A DNA stretch of 53,695 bases from Candidatus Gastranaerophilales bacterium. Lineage in GTDB: Bacteria > Cyanobacteriota > Vampirovibrionia > Gastranaerophilales > Gastranaerophilaceae. Location: NCBI GenBank assembly GCA_900766355.1, contig CAAFVD010000059.1:1-53695 (forward strand), in the 5' to 3' direction. The position numbers and the translations under genes were made by a program. Under the pieces are notes generated by a model. That model was not told where the DNA came from and made no database searches. It saw only the letters and a list, made by a program, of their open reading frames with translations. Numbering within the stretch: the first letter of the stretch is position 1; each line of letters begins with the position of its first letter. Of the stretch, positions 15,690-24,213 are shown piece by piece.

Positions 15690-17990
15690 TTAATCTAAAT
15701 CAATAGGCTCACGTTGGATACTATCAATCGCATCACGTGCTGTATAGACTACAGCTTCAGGAACATTATCTATTGTCGTAAGTTGTCTTAGGACATCAAT
15801 TACTCGCTTGAAACATCTTACAACATCACCTTCGCCCATTTCTACTTGGTCAATAATATCGTCCCATTCAGCGCCGTTAGACCACATTTCGATTAATGCA
15901 CAATAGAAAGAATTGATGTACATTGCATCATCTATGTTGTTTTCGTTTTGTGCTTTATCAACTCTACGTCTAACATCTTTTATTTTGTTCAAGGTTTTGC
16001 GTACTTTTTGTGACAAAGGAAGTCCAGAATACATTTCTGCACGCATATCTTCTGTTGTTACTGCACAGATTACGCTTGCTAGTTCTGCAGGGGTTAGGTC
16101 ATTTAATACGTCTGAGAAAATTATTTCAGCAAGGAATAGTTCATTTTCTGAACGTATTTGAGATACTGTTTTACCTTTTTCTGTTGGAAAATCATCTTTT
16201 ATATATCCAAATTTTTCGAGTACATTTTTATGTGAAATAAATTTGTTCCAAAAAATATCTCTTTGGATATCAATTTGTTTTGTAATTTGTACTTCCCTTA
16301 ATTCATAACGCTTCAAAAGTTCAAGTGCTTTCATGTGTTTTTTGTACATTTTACATTGGTTACATTTGCACGCATTCATTTTTTGAAGCTGTCCTTTTAC
16401 CATTTGTTCAAATTCAAGTGCTTCTGGTGGAAAAGGTCGTTTTTTACCTTTTTCTTGACGCCTTATTGTTTTGCATATTTGTCTGTTATGAACATAAATA
16501 TCTTTTATTTTGTTGTATTCAATTAAGTCGTCTGCAGTTTGTTTACACCAACATTTGAACTCTGAATTCTCTGTGATTTTAGCTTTGACTTCTTCTAGTT
16601 GTAAATTCAGACCTGCAAGTCTTGAGTTGGAAGAAAAGTATCCAAAACTTTTAAGTATAAGTTCTTTTGCTTCCTCAACACTAAATCGTTGTAATAAATT
16701 AGCAACCATAGAATAGCTTGGTGAAAAACGGCTTTCAAGTGGGTTTGCATCTGACAATACAAGTTCTGCAACTTCTTCTGGGGATTGGAACATACTGCCA
16801 ACAATTGTTACGTATCCAACTTTGTCCATGCCTCTACGACCTGCACGACCAGACATTTGTAAAAATTCGCTAGCCGTTAGCATTCTATGACCTTCATCTG
16901 TTCGTTTGCTTACTGAACTAATAACGGTAGAACGTGCCGGCATGTTAATTCCTGCCGCAAGTGTTTCTGTAGCAAAAACGACTTTGATAAGTCCTTTTTG
17001 GAATAATTTTTCTACAAGAACTTTCCAGCTTGGCAAAAGTCCAGCATGGTGAGAAGCTACACCCTGTAAAAGGTATTCAATATGTTTGTTTTTATATAAG
17101 TATGGATTTTCTGCAATATATTCATCAATAATTTCTTTTATCTGAGCTTGTTCTTGTGGTGTTACAAGGCATAAATCGGCACATTTTTCCATTTGTTCAT
17201 CACATTTTTTACGAGAAAAAGTGAAATAAATGGCAGGTAACATATCGTTTTCGTGAAGGTTTCTGACAACATCTTTTACAACTGATTTTTGTTGAATTTT
17301 TCCCCCTCGTCCACGTTTAAATGTTCTTTTTTCAGGACGAATTTTTTTATTAAGAGTTCCACCAGGGGCAAGTAGTGGTAAGAGTTTGTCAGGCTGAGAA
17401 CTGTCAAAGTAGTAGAATCTCAATGGTACAGGACGAAAATCTGTATTAATAAGTTTTGTTTTGGAGTGAACAGTATTTATCCATTCTGTCAATTTATCGG
17501 CATTCGCAACAGTTGCAGAAAGAGCGATTATTTGTACATTTGTAGGACAATAAATTATGCTTTCTTCCCAAACTGTCCCTCGTTGCTCATCGTTCATGTA
17601 GTGAACTTCATCAAGTATAACGTATTTAACCTTTTGCATATTGTCAGATACTGAACCAAAATTGGTACAGTATAACATGTTTCTAAAAACTTCTGTTGTC
17701 ATAACAACAATTTGAGCATCTCTATTAAATGATGAATCACCAGTCAATAGTCCAACTTTGTCAGCACCGTATTTTTGAGAAAAATCGTTAAATTTTTGGT
17801 TTGACAGAGCTTTTAGGGGGGTTGTATAAAAAACTCTATCACCGTTTTTAAGCGCACAATGAATTGCGTGTTCAGCAATTACTGTTTTACCAGCACCTGT
17901 TGGTGCGCAAACTACAACACTTTCGCCTTCAGAAATACAGTCGCAAGCTTCTTTCTGAAAGTCATCTAATTCAAATGGAAATTCGTACAT
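15690..17990 (-). CDS. Ski2/Mtr4-like DEVH-box RNA helicase with DSHCT domain
   Basis: 766 residues. It has helicase motif I GAGKTVIAEHA (about residue 33), motif II DEVHYM, motif III SATVAN, and motif VI QMSGRAGRRG. A Cys-rich stretch CKCNQCKMYKK is in the middle, and the C-terminal part matches the DSHCT domain (LTPAELASVICAVTTEDMR). Bacterial members are typical of Cyanobacteria and Actinobacteria and are thought to unwind RNA in processing or decay. It is transcribed alone on the minus strand. Confidence 0.9.
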   Translation of the reverse strand: MYEFPFELDDFQKEACDCISEGESVVVCAPTGAGKTVIAEHAIHCALKNGDRVFYTTPLKALSNQKFNDFSQKYGADKVGLLTGDSSFNRDAQIVVMTTEVFRNMLYCTNFGSVSDNMQKVKYVILDEVHYMNDEQRGTVWEESIIYCPTNVQIIALSATVANADKLTEWINTVHSKTKLINTDFRPVPLRFYYFDSSQPDKLLPLLAPGGTLNKKIRPEKRTFKRGRGGKIQQKSVVKDVVRNLHENDMLPAIYFTFSRKKCDEQMEKCADLCLVTPQEQAQIKEIIDEYIAENPYLYKNKHIEYLLQGVASHHAGLLPSWKVLVEKLFQKGLIKVVFATETLAAGINMPARSTVISSVSKRTDEGHRMLTASEFLQMSGRAGRRGMDKVGYVTIVGSMFQSPEEVAELVLSDANPLESRFSPSYSMVANLLQRFSVEEAKELILKSFGYFSSNSRLAGLNLQLEEVKAKITENSEFKCWCKQTADDLIEYNKIKDIYVHNRQICKTIRRQEKGKKRPFPPEALEFEQMVKGQLQKMNACKCNQCKMYKKHMKALELLKRYELREVQITKQIDIQRDIFWNKFISHKNVLEKFGYIKDDFPTEKGKTVSQIRSENELFLAEIIFSDVLNDLTPAELASVICAVTTEDMRAEMYSGLPLSQKVRKTLNKIKDVRRRVDKAQNENNIDDAMYINSFYCALIEMWSNGAEWDDIIDQVEMGEGDVVRCFKRVIDVLRQLTTIDNVPEAVVYTARDAIDSIQREPIDLD

Positions 17991-18120
17991 TTTAAATCCA
18001 AATCTTTCTCAATACTTATGTGCTACGTGGGGTTCCTTACACCTACATTATGCCATATTAAGTACATTTTCGCAAGTGATTAAAGATATTATTTGGAATG
18101 TTCAAGTAATAGTTTTAAAT

Positions 18121-20007
18121 TTATGCAATTTCTTCTAACAAATCATTGATTTCATCAATTAATTGAACATCTTTTGAACTATCTGCATGGTTTAATGCTT
18201 TTTTCAAAAGAACTCTTGCTTTTGCAGGGTTTCTAAAGTTTAGCATCAATTCTGCAGCTGCTTTATAATTTTCTGCAATATTTTCTTGAGATTTTGCATC
18301 GGAATAATTTTTAACTGCATCTGCGTAGAATTTCATAGCTTTATCAGGTCTATCAAATTGTGTGTAAGCTCCAGCTGTGTTACTTTTTACAAACCCTTTT
18401 GTTTTGCTATCGTTTGTTTGAGCAACTAACAAGTTTGCTTGTTCATAGAAATCAAATGCTTGATTATCGTATTTGTTAGAAAATATGTTGGCAATCTTTG
18501 TTAAAGAAGTTGATTGAGCAACAAGATTGTCATTTTCACCAGCATAAGAAACAGAAGTCAAATAATGATTCAATGCAGGTTCTGTTTGTTTTACGTCATC
18601 ATAAATTTGAGCCATTGAATAATGTGCTTGAGTTTTTAGGTTGTTATCGGTTGTAGATTTTAAAGATTTGTTATAACTGCTCAAAGCTTGTACAACGTAA
18701 TTGTTTTCATCATAAATTCGACCCATTTCTAAGCAAATTTTTGATTCAGCTTCGCCATCTTTGATTTGTTGTGCTCTCAACAATGCTCTGTGGAACATAT
18801 CCATTGCTTTAGAAGGATTGTGAGCAAATGCATGTTTTTTAGCTTGAATAAACAATGATTTAAGCTCATTATCTTGAGGGATAATTGTTATTTCAGGTTT
18901 TTTCTTTGCTCTTTGAGGTTGAGGTGCAACTATTTCTTTTTGAGGCACATAGTCTTTGATTGGAGAAGTAACATGGTTGTTTTGTTGAACAAATTGTTTT
19001 GGTTGTTCAACAGGTGCTTCAATCGGTTCGTATTGTGTTTGATAGTTTTGTGGTGCTTCTGGAATTGGCTCAGGTTCAGGTTGTGGTTGAGGTGTTGGTT
19101 GTTGTGCTGCCTGAGCTTCTTTTTGTGCTTTTTCAGCTTTTGCACGTTTTTCTTGTTCGCTTTCAGGGAATTTTACTAAGAAGGCTTTGTTTACTTCACC
19201 ATCATTGTATCTGTAGTTTATTCTTTGTAAGAATAAAGCATCAAGCCATTTAGAAACAACTTTTGATTCTTTGTTAAGTGTTTCAGAAATGTATCTATCA
19301 ACAATAGCTGCAGCATTCATCAAATCTGTTTGTACAAGATTTATAGAAGGTGCTTCGCCTTTTGTGTTAGCTTCAATTTCTTGAAGATAGTCTTCAACTT
19401 CTTCTCTTAAGATATCAGGAGTTGCAATAGCAGACATTGTGTTTCTGAAATCTTTTAAGATTTGTGCAATATTAATTTTGTTGCTTGTTGCAGCTGCAGG
19501 TCTGCTATCAGCTGGTGCAGGTTGTTCTGCTTCATAAACTTGTGGTTGTAAAGGTTCTTGAACTGCAGGTTTGTCCATTGGTTGTTGAACATTATGCATA
19601 GGCATTTGTTGAACAGGTTGTTGAACTGGTCTAGGTGGCATAGGTTGAGCCACAGGTTGAGGTTGTGGTTGATGAACTACATTTTGTTGAGGGTTTGTAG
19701 CAGCTTGACGATTTTGTGCAACTTGTTTTTGACGTTCTTGTTCTTCTTGAACATGGCGAGGAACAGGGCGTGGCTCAATATGGCGTCTTCTTGGAGGTTG
19801 TTTTTTTGCGATATCAGAAGCCTTACCTGATGCGATAGTTCTGTTTTGTTGTTGGTTTTGTTGTTGCTGTTGTTGTTGACCTTGTCTGCCACCGCCATTT
19901 TGCTGCAAAGAATCCTGAGTCTTTTGTTCAGACTCTTCTTCCTTTTTGATGCCTTGACCTTGTGCCATATAAGGTCTTGGTCCTATTGGATTCATCGCAT
20001 TATACAC
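18121..20007 (-). CDS. TPR protein with long Gln/Pro-rich N-terminal region
   Basis: 628 residues. The GTG at 20007 is the likely start because AGGAAGGA lies nine bases upstream; an ATG four codons in is the alternative. Residues about 20-170 are a disordered Gln/Pro tract. About 175-260 is helical (NIAQILKDFRNTM), then another Gln/Pro linker, and about 390-625 holds five or six TPR units (for example SKICLEMGRIYDENNYVVQA and TQAHYSMAQIYDDV). TPRs bind peptides; the partner is unknown. There is no signal peptide, so it is likely cytoplasmic. Confidence 0.85.
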   Translation of the reverse strand: MYNAMNPIGPRPYMAQGQGIKKEEESEQKTQDSLQQNGGGRQGQQQQQQQNQQQNRTIASGKASDIAKKQPPRRRHIEPRPVPRHVQEEQERQKQVAQNRQAATNPQQNVVHQPQPQPVAQPMPPRPVQQPVQQMPMHNVQQPMDKPAVQEPLQPQVYEAEQPAPADSRPAAATSNKINIAQILKDFRNTMSAIATPDILREEVEDYLQEIEANTKGEAPSINLVQTDLMNAAAIVDRYISETLNKESKVVSKWLDALFLQRINYRYNDGEVNKAFLVKFPESEQEKRAKAEKAQKEAQAAQQPTPQPQPEPEPIPEAPQNYQTQYEPIEAPVEQPKQFVQQNNHVTSPIKDYVPQKEIVAPQPQRAKKKPEITIIPQDNELKSLFIQAKKHAFAHNPSKAMDMFHRALLRAQQIKDGEAESKICLEMGRIYDENNYVVQALSSYNKSLKSTTDNNLKTQAHYSMAQIYDDVKQTEPALNHYLTSVSYAGENDNLVAQSTSLTKIANIFSNKYDNQAFDFYEQANLLVAQTNDSKTKGFVKSNTAGAYTQFDRPDKAMKFYADAVKNYSDAKSQENIAENYKAAAELMLNFRNPAKARVLLKKALNHADSSKDVQLIDEINDLLEEIA

Positions 20008-20168
20008 TACAAACCGTCCTTCCTAGAAAGATTATCGTCAATTATACCACGTAGTTTAACCTTTCTATAGCGAAATCATCTGTTTAGACGACTTCACCAT
20101 GGTTTATAATGATAAATTTTTAAAAGTCATTATTTTTATGAAGTTTTTTTAGGTTGATATATTATGGA

Positions 20169-20921
20169 TTATTTTCCATATCTTCTATGACGATTATGGA
20201 ATTCAAAAACAGCTTTTGCCAAAGTGTTTTTATCAAATTCAGGCCAAAATTCAGACATTACAAGGAATTCTGAATAAGCTATTTGCCATAACAAATAGTT
20301 TGAAACTCTCATTTCTCCACCAGTTCTGATTAACAAATCAGGGTCTGGCATGTTAGAGGTATACAATTCTTGAGAGAATATATCTTCTGTAATATCTTCA
20401 GGATTTAATTCACCTGATTTTACTTTTTGTGCAATTTTTTTTGTTGCAGTTAGAATCTCATCTCTTGCACCATAGTTAAAAGCGATTTGAAGGTGAACAC
20501 CAGTATTGTTTTTTGTAACATCTATTGCGTGATAAAGAATTTCTTGAAGTTTTGGTGCAAGTTTTGTCAAATCACCTAAGAATGAAATAACAACATTGTT
20601 TTCATCAAGTTCTTTTAACTCATTTTTTATAGTATGACCTAATAAATTCATTAAGAAATCTACTTCTTCAGGCTTTCTATTCCAGTTTTCTGTAGAAAAA
20701 GCATAAACAGTTAAATATTTTATTCCAAAATCGTTGCACGCATAAACGGTAGCTTTTAGAGAATCAACTCCTTTTTTGTGTCCAATTGCTGACGGCAAAC
20801 CCTTATTTTTAGCCCAACGTCTGTTGCCGTCCATGATAATTGCAACGTGTTGAAGATTAGTTTCTTTTACAAGATTAGCTATTTCGCTAGTGTTTGTTTG
20901 TTCTGAATAAATCGTTTCCAT
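20169..20921 (-). CDS. uppS: Isoprenyl transferase (undecaprenyl diphosphate synthase)
   Basis: 250 residues from the ATG at 20921, which has GAGGGA five bases upstream; an upstream in-frame start at 20966 lacks this. The catalytic site is IIMDGNRRWAKNKGLP with Asp31. Also present are FNYGARDEIL and the C-terminal DLLIRTGGEMRVSNYLLWQ, both conserved in cis-prenyltransferases. It makes the C55 lipid carrier for peptidoglycan precursors. Confidence 0.96.
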   Translation of the reverse strand: METIYSEQTNTSEIANLVKETNLQHVAIIMDGNRRWAKNKGLPSAIGHKKGVDSLKATVYACNDFGIKYLTVYAFSTENWNRKPEEVDFLMNLLGHTIKNELKELDENNVVISFLGDLTKLAPKLQEILYHAIDVTKNNTGVHLQIAFNYGARDEILTATKKIAQKVKSGELNPEDITEDIFSQELYTSNMPDPDLLIRTGGEMRVSNYLLWQIAYSEFLVMSEFWPEFDKNTLAKAVFEFHNRHRRYGK

Positions 20922-21024
20922 AAATCCCTCAGGTGAAATTATAACCCAAGAGATATATAGGGTCAAATATTTAAGTGTAAATTGAAAGTTTCAAGAGGTG
21001 TAATTGAATCTTTTTAATTCTGAC

Positions 21025-21047
21025 AGGAGGTATAATATATGTTCTAA
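21025..21047 (+). other. Strong ribosome site followed by a two-codon ORF
   Basis: AGGAGG (21025-21030), eight bases, then ATG TTC TAA (21039-21047). A TATAAT overlaps it at 21031-21036. It lies in the 281-base gap between uppS and the toxin-antitoxin pair. It may be the remnant of a lost gene start, or a minimal leader ORF. The rest of the gap shows nothing else that I can support. Confidence 0.35.
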
Positions 21048-21202
21048 AACTTAAATCAAATATTTTGCTAATATTGTTACAAAGATTATGTTGTAGAACT
21101 TGAGTGAGTAATGTTTTATACAAAATAAATAAGTAATAGCTCTAAGAATTATCATATATAGTCAAATCTCAGTATTTATGCTATAAATTTATTGAGGATT
21201 AT

Positions 21203-21622
21203 ATGAGAAAAAGTGAATTAGATTTAACCAATTTAAAAAATAGTTTAAAAACATTATCTGAATGTTATCAAGATTATGTGAATCAGTCTGATATAAAAAT
21301 AAAAAGTTATATAAAGGATTCTTGCATAAAACGATTTGAATATACTTATGAAACTGCAAAAAAAATAATGAATAAGTTTTTAAAAAAAGAATATGATAAA
21401 TCAGAAAAAGAATTATCTATAAATAACATTTTTAGAGAAATGTATGGACTTGATTTGATTAATAATTTTGAGAATTGGGTTGATTATAGAGAAAAACGCA
21501 ATTTTACTTCGCATGAATATAATGATTCGAAAACATATATTATTCTTGATTTAATTCCGCAATTTATAAAAGATGTAGAATATCTTATAATTAGCCTTGA
21601 AGGGGTATTGATTGATGGTTAA
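21203..21622 (+). CDS. hepT: HepT-like HEPN toxin
   Basis: 139 residues, all-helical. The HEPN RNase signature R-x4-H-x-Y is intact: Arg99, His104 and Tyr106 in EKRNFTSHEYND. Members of this family cleave RNA, and the paired MntA antitoxin silences them by adding AMP to the Tyr of this motif. GAGG lies before ATG. It overlaps the next gene by 11 bases, the usual arrangement of the pair. Function in this strain is inferred from the family. Confidence 0.85.
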   Translation: MRKSELDLTNLKNSLKTLSECYQDYVNQSDIKIKSYIKDSCIKRFEYTYETAKKIMNKFLKKEYDKSEKELSINNIFREMYGLDLINNFENWVDYREKRNFTSHEYNDSKTYIILDLIPQFIKDVEYLIISLEGVLIDG

Positions 21623-21902
21623 AGGAGTTACTTCTAAAGAAGAAACTATAATTAAAGAAATCCTTAAAGAGTATCCTTACGAATTTTATTATTATGGTTC
21701 TCGTGTTAAAGGTGATTATACTAAATCTTCAGATCTTGATATTTTAATAAAATCAGATACTCCAATACCAACATTAATTATGAATGAACTTTCGACAAAG
21801 TTTAATGAAAGTAAGATTCCGTATATTGTTAACTTTTCAGATTTTAATTTATTAGAAGATAATTTTTTTAAGCATATACAACCAACATTGGTAAAAATAT
21901 AA
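21612..21902 (+). CDS. mntA: MntA-like minimal nucleotidyltransferase antitoxin
   Basis: 96 residues. The nucleotidyltransferase motif G-S-x10-D-x-D is intact (Gly29, Ser30, Asp41, Asp43; GSRVKGDYTKSSDLDILI), with a C-terminal beta strand IPYIVNFSDFNLL. It is expected to AMPylate and neutralise the HepT toxin encoded just upstream. A second ATG one codon downstream could also be the start. Confidence 0.85.
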   Translation: MMVKGVTSKEETIIKEILKEYPYEFYYYGSRVKGDYTKSSDLDILIKSDTPIPTLIMNELSTKFNESKIPYIVNFSDFNLLEDNFFKHIQPTLVKI

Positions 21903-21927
21903 TTATTCTAAGTTGTATTTATCCCTC

Positions 21928-21955
21928 TTGAATTGTTTTAAAAAAACTTTATAAT
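21928..21955 (+). promoter_or_regulatory. Promoter for the DUF2971 gene (leaderless)
   Basis: TTGAAT (21928-21933), 16-base spacer, TATAAT (21950-21955). The ATG is only eight bases downstream of the -10 box and no ribosome site precedes it, so the transcript would start at or next to the start codon. Confidence 0.6.
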
Positions 21956-21963
21956 AATAATGT

Positions 21964-22887
21964 ATGTCATATTATGAAACATTTTTGAAAAAAATCCCCA
22001 AAATTAAGAGGTTTTTGGATAATGATTGTTCAGACCAGATATATCATTATACAAAGCCAGAAAAACTTTTGAATATTGTGTCTAATAAAACATTGCGTCT
22101 ATCGAATGTTTTGTTTCTTAATGACAAAGCAGAAGTTTCTTATACATATAGACTTATTGTTGATTTGATAAATGCAAATCAACCGTTGAATAGTGTTTTG
22201 TTTGATAATGTAATAGAACATTTTGAAAATAAATACAAAAATATAATTGATGGGTATAGCGAACTTTATACTCAAGAATACTATACATTGTCTTTTTCAA
22301 CAGAAAAAGATAACTTGATATTGTGGAATAATTATTCCAAAGAAAAAACATATACGGGTTATAATTTGGGTTTTGATATAAATGACATAATGTGTGATAT
22401 ATACAAAAAACAATATAATGCGATATGTGGTTGTATAATCTATGATGAGAAAAAACAAAAATCTATTATTAAATCAATATTGAAGCATTGGAATAAAAAA
22501 TACGAAAGGACTTTGAGGGCGACAAGATATACAAAACTTGCAAAGCAAAACAGACTTAATGATATTTTATTAGAGTTGATAGATATGCTTTCGCTTGTTA
22601 GTGTATTTTTTAAGAATAATAAATTCAAAGACGAAAAAGAATACAGAATTGTTATAGTAAACCATTCTCAACTAGGGCATTTACCTGAACCAACAAAAAT
22701 AATTGAAAAGAATGGTTTGTTTGTTCCTTATGTTGAGTATAAATTCCCAAAACGTGCATTAAAATCAATTAATATAGGCCCAACAATGAACGAAAATATT
22801 TTTTACACAAGTACAAATCGTATGCTCCTAAATTTTGGATATGACAAAGTAGAAGTAAATTGGTCAAAAATCCCTCTAAGATACTAA
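21964..22887 (+). CDS. DUF2971 family protein
   Basis: 307 residues. The DUF2971 signature is clear at the N-terminus: IYHYTKPEKLLNIVSNKTLR, then LSNVLFLNDKAEVSYTY. FSTEKDNLILWNNYSKE and the later DEKEYRIVIVNHS also fit the family. The biochemical role is unknown; some members occur near phage-defence or toxin genes. It follows the HepT/MntA pair and appears to have its own promoter and no leader. Confidence 0.8.
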   Translation: MSYYETFLKKIPKIKRFLDNDCSDQIYHYTKPEKLLNIVSNKTLRLSNVLFLNDKAEVSYTYRLIVDLINANQPLNSVLFDNVIEHFENKYKNIIDGYSELYTQEYYTLSFSTEKDNLILWNNYSKEKTYTGYNLGFDINDIMCDIYKKQYNAICGCIIYDEKKQKSIIKSILKHWNKKYERTLRATRYTKLAKQNRLNDILLELIDMLSLVSVFFKNNKFKDEKEYRIVIVNHSQLGHLPEPTKIIEKNGLFVPYVEYKFPKRALKSINIGPTMNENIFYTSTNRMLLNFGYDKVEVNWSKIPLRY

Positions 22888-22948
22888 ATTAATGTAAAAT
22901 TTTTTTTATAAACCCGCAAAAAATATTTTTAGCGTGTTTGAAACTAAT

Positions 22949-23515
22949 ATGTCAGATGTATCATTCAAAGCTAAAATTAGACCTGTGACAGTAAGTGAGT
23001 TTACTAGACATAGAATGTTGACTTTTCATAAAGTTGATTATCCTTGGACTGCAAACGAAACAGTAAAGGCTAAAAGAGCTTATACTACAGATATTTATGA
23101 CTGTACAGCTGGTGGTATTGTGGATAGTCATAATAATGTTGTAATGTTTCACATATGTCCTACCCAAAAAGAAAATTCTGATTTTGATAACATAGAAAAA
23201 CATATAATGGGTATGGTTGATGAAGGAAATAATAATTTAAGTGGTTTTTTAGTAGGTTCTTTGGACTTGTTTCGTGATTCAAGTATGATGTTTAAAAAAT
23301 TGCATAGAATGTTAAAAAAACATAATATCCCGACAACGATTTTGCGAGGAACAAAAGAGCAAAGGACTGATATTTTATATAATGCAAAGAAAGATGAATG
23401 GTTAGTTACTAACCATAATATAAATCAAAAAATACATAATGGTCAAAATGCCCCAGAAACTATACTTTCAGATAGTTTTGACGAGTTTATTTTGTCTAAT
23501 ATTGATAGTCTATAG
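22949..23515 (+). CDS. Hypothetical protein, possible CheD/CNF1-like Cys-His fold
   Basis: 188 residues from ATG; a GTG at 22934 would add five. No clear ribosome site for either. The stretch TTDIYDCTAGGIVDSHNN followed by VVMFHICP places a Thr (46), a Cys (52) and a His (68) at nearly the spacing of the catalytic Thr, Cys and His in the deamidase CheD. A later FLVGSLDLFRDSSMMFKKL and IPTTILRG resemble the second half of that fold. The similarity is judged by eye and is weak; treat as an unknown protein unless a structure search agrees. SFKAKIRPV is at the N-terminus. Confidence 0.55.
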   Translation: MSDVSFKAKIRPVTVSEFTRHRMLTFHKVDYPWTANETVKAKRAYTTDIYDCTAGGIVDSHNNVVMFHICPTQKENSDFDNIEKHIMGMVDEGNNNLSGFLVGSLDLFRDSSMMFKKLHRMLKKHNIPTTILRGTKEQRTDILYNAKKDEWLVTNHNINQKIHNGQNAPETILSDSFDEFILSNIDSL

Positions 23516-23612
23516 TTGTTAAGTTTTGTAACTATATATATAGCTTGTGAAATTGTAGAATAAATATTTACTTTAACAACATGTAGAGAGAATCAAATAA
23601 GGAGAGTTTTAT

Positions 23613-24128
23613 ATGGTTGAATTTAGTCCAATATCTTCATCAGGTGAAGTACAAGAAGTTTCCGGAGTTGGAAGTGTAAAAAAAACAAAACAAGCATCAG
23701 GCTCAAAAACAATAAAAATGGTTCCTGATAATCAAAAACCGGAACAAGAAGTTAAAGCAACAAACGCATTAAAATCAGATATAAAGAACGGAAATGCACT
23801 GTATAATGAAACAGGTCCTTTTGGCGCGATTGGTACTTTGATAGATAAAGGACGTGTTGATAATGAGATTATAATATCAGGATTTTCAAAAGGTACAACT
23901 CTTGGAGATGTCAGAAAAAAATATAATCTACCACCAGGGTCCCTACGACATTTAGTTACTTCTGGTGGAGGAAATTTTGATTCTTATAAAGTTTCTGATC
24001 TTGGTGGACAAGTCGTTATTTTTGCAGATGATATGCAAGAAGGACTAGGAGTTTCAGCTAAAGAACTAAAAAAAATGTTTCCTGATAAACAGTTTTCACC
24101 TTGGCATAGTTTTGGTACAAAAGAATAA
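23613..24128 (+). CDS. Hypothetical protein
   Basis: 171 residues, no signal peptide or membrane segment. Residues 1-60 are low-complexity (Ser, Lys, Glu). A folded C-terminal part reads TTLGDVRKKYNLPPGSLRHL and later VSAKELKKMFPDKQFSPWHS, which look like two helix-turn units; a LysM-type or small adaptor fold is possible but not shown. GGAGAG precedes the start. A strong hairpin follows. Confidence 0.7.
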   Translation: MVEFSPISSSGEVQEVSGVGSVKKTKQASGSKTIKMVPDNQKPEQEVKATNALKSDIKNGNALYNETGPFGAIGTLIDKGRVDNEIIISGFSKGTTLGDVRKKYNLPPGSLRHLVTSGGGNFDSYKVSDLGGQVVIFADDMQEGLGVSAKELKKMFPDKQFSPWHSFGTKE

Positions 24129-24133
24129 AATAA

Positions 24134-24163
24134 GCAAAATACAGGCAAATGCCTGTATTTTGC
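24134..24163 (+). terminator. Terminator hairpin
   Basis: Perfect 14-bp palindromic stem GCAAAATACAGGCA / TGCCTGTATTTTGC with a 2-base centre (realistically a 4-base loop). Symmetric, so it may also act on the other strand. No U-run beyond the stem itself. Confidence 0.7.
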
Positions 24164-24178
24164 TATAAATAAAAAATA

Positions 24179-24207
24179 GTGTCATATTTTTTAATTTGTA
24201 CTATCAT
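24179..24207 (+). promoter_or_regulatory. Candidate promoter for the permease gene (leaderless)
   Basis: GTGTCA (24179-24184), 17-base spacer, TATCAT (24202-24207), then ATG six bases on at 24214. No ribosome site is present, so a leaderless mRNA is suggested. Confidence 0.4.
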
Positions 24208-24213
24208 AATTGT

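Noticed and set aside
15913..16804. Several plus- and minus-strand frames inside the helicase gene
   Set aside because: All are shadows of the long helicase reading frame, with unnatural composition.
18874..20070. Plus-strand open frames opposite the TPR protein
   Set aside because: They mirror the Gln/Pro-rich tract and have Leu/Trp/Cys composition typical of antisense reading.
24164..24213. Manganese riboswitch before the exporter-like gene
   Set aside because: Only about 50 bases lie between the terminator and the start, too few, and the gene looks leaderless.
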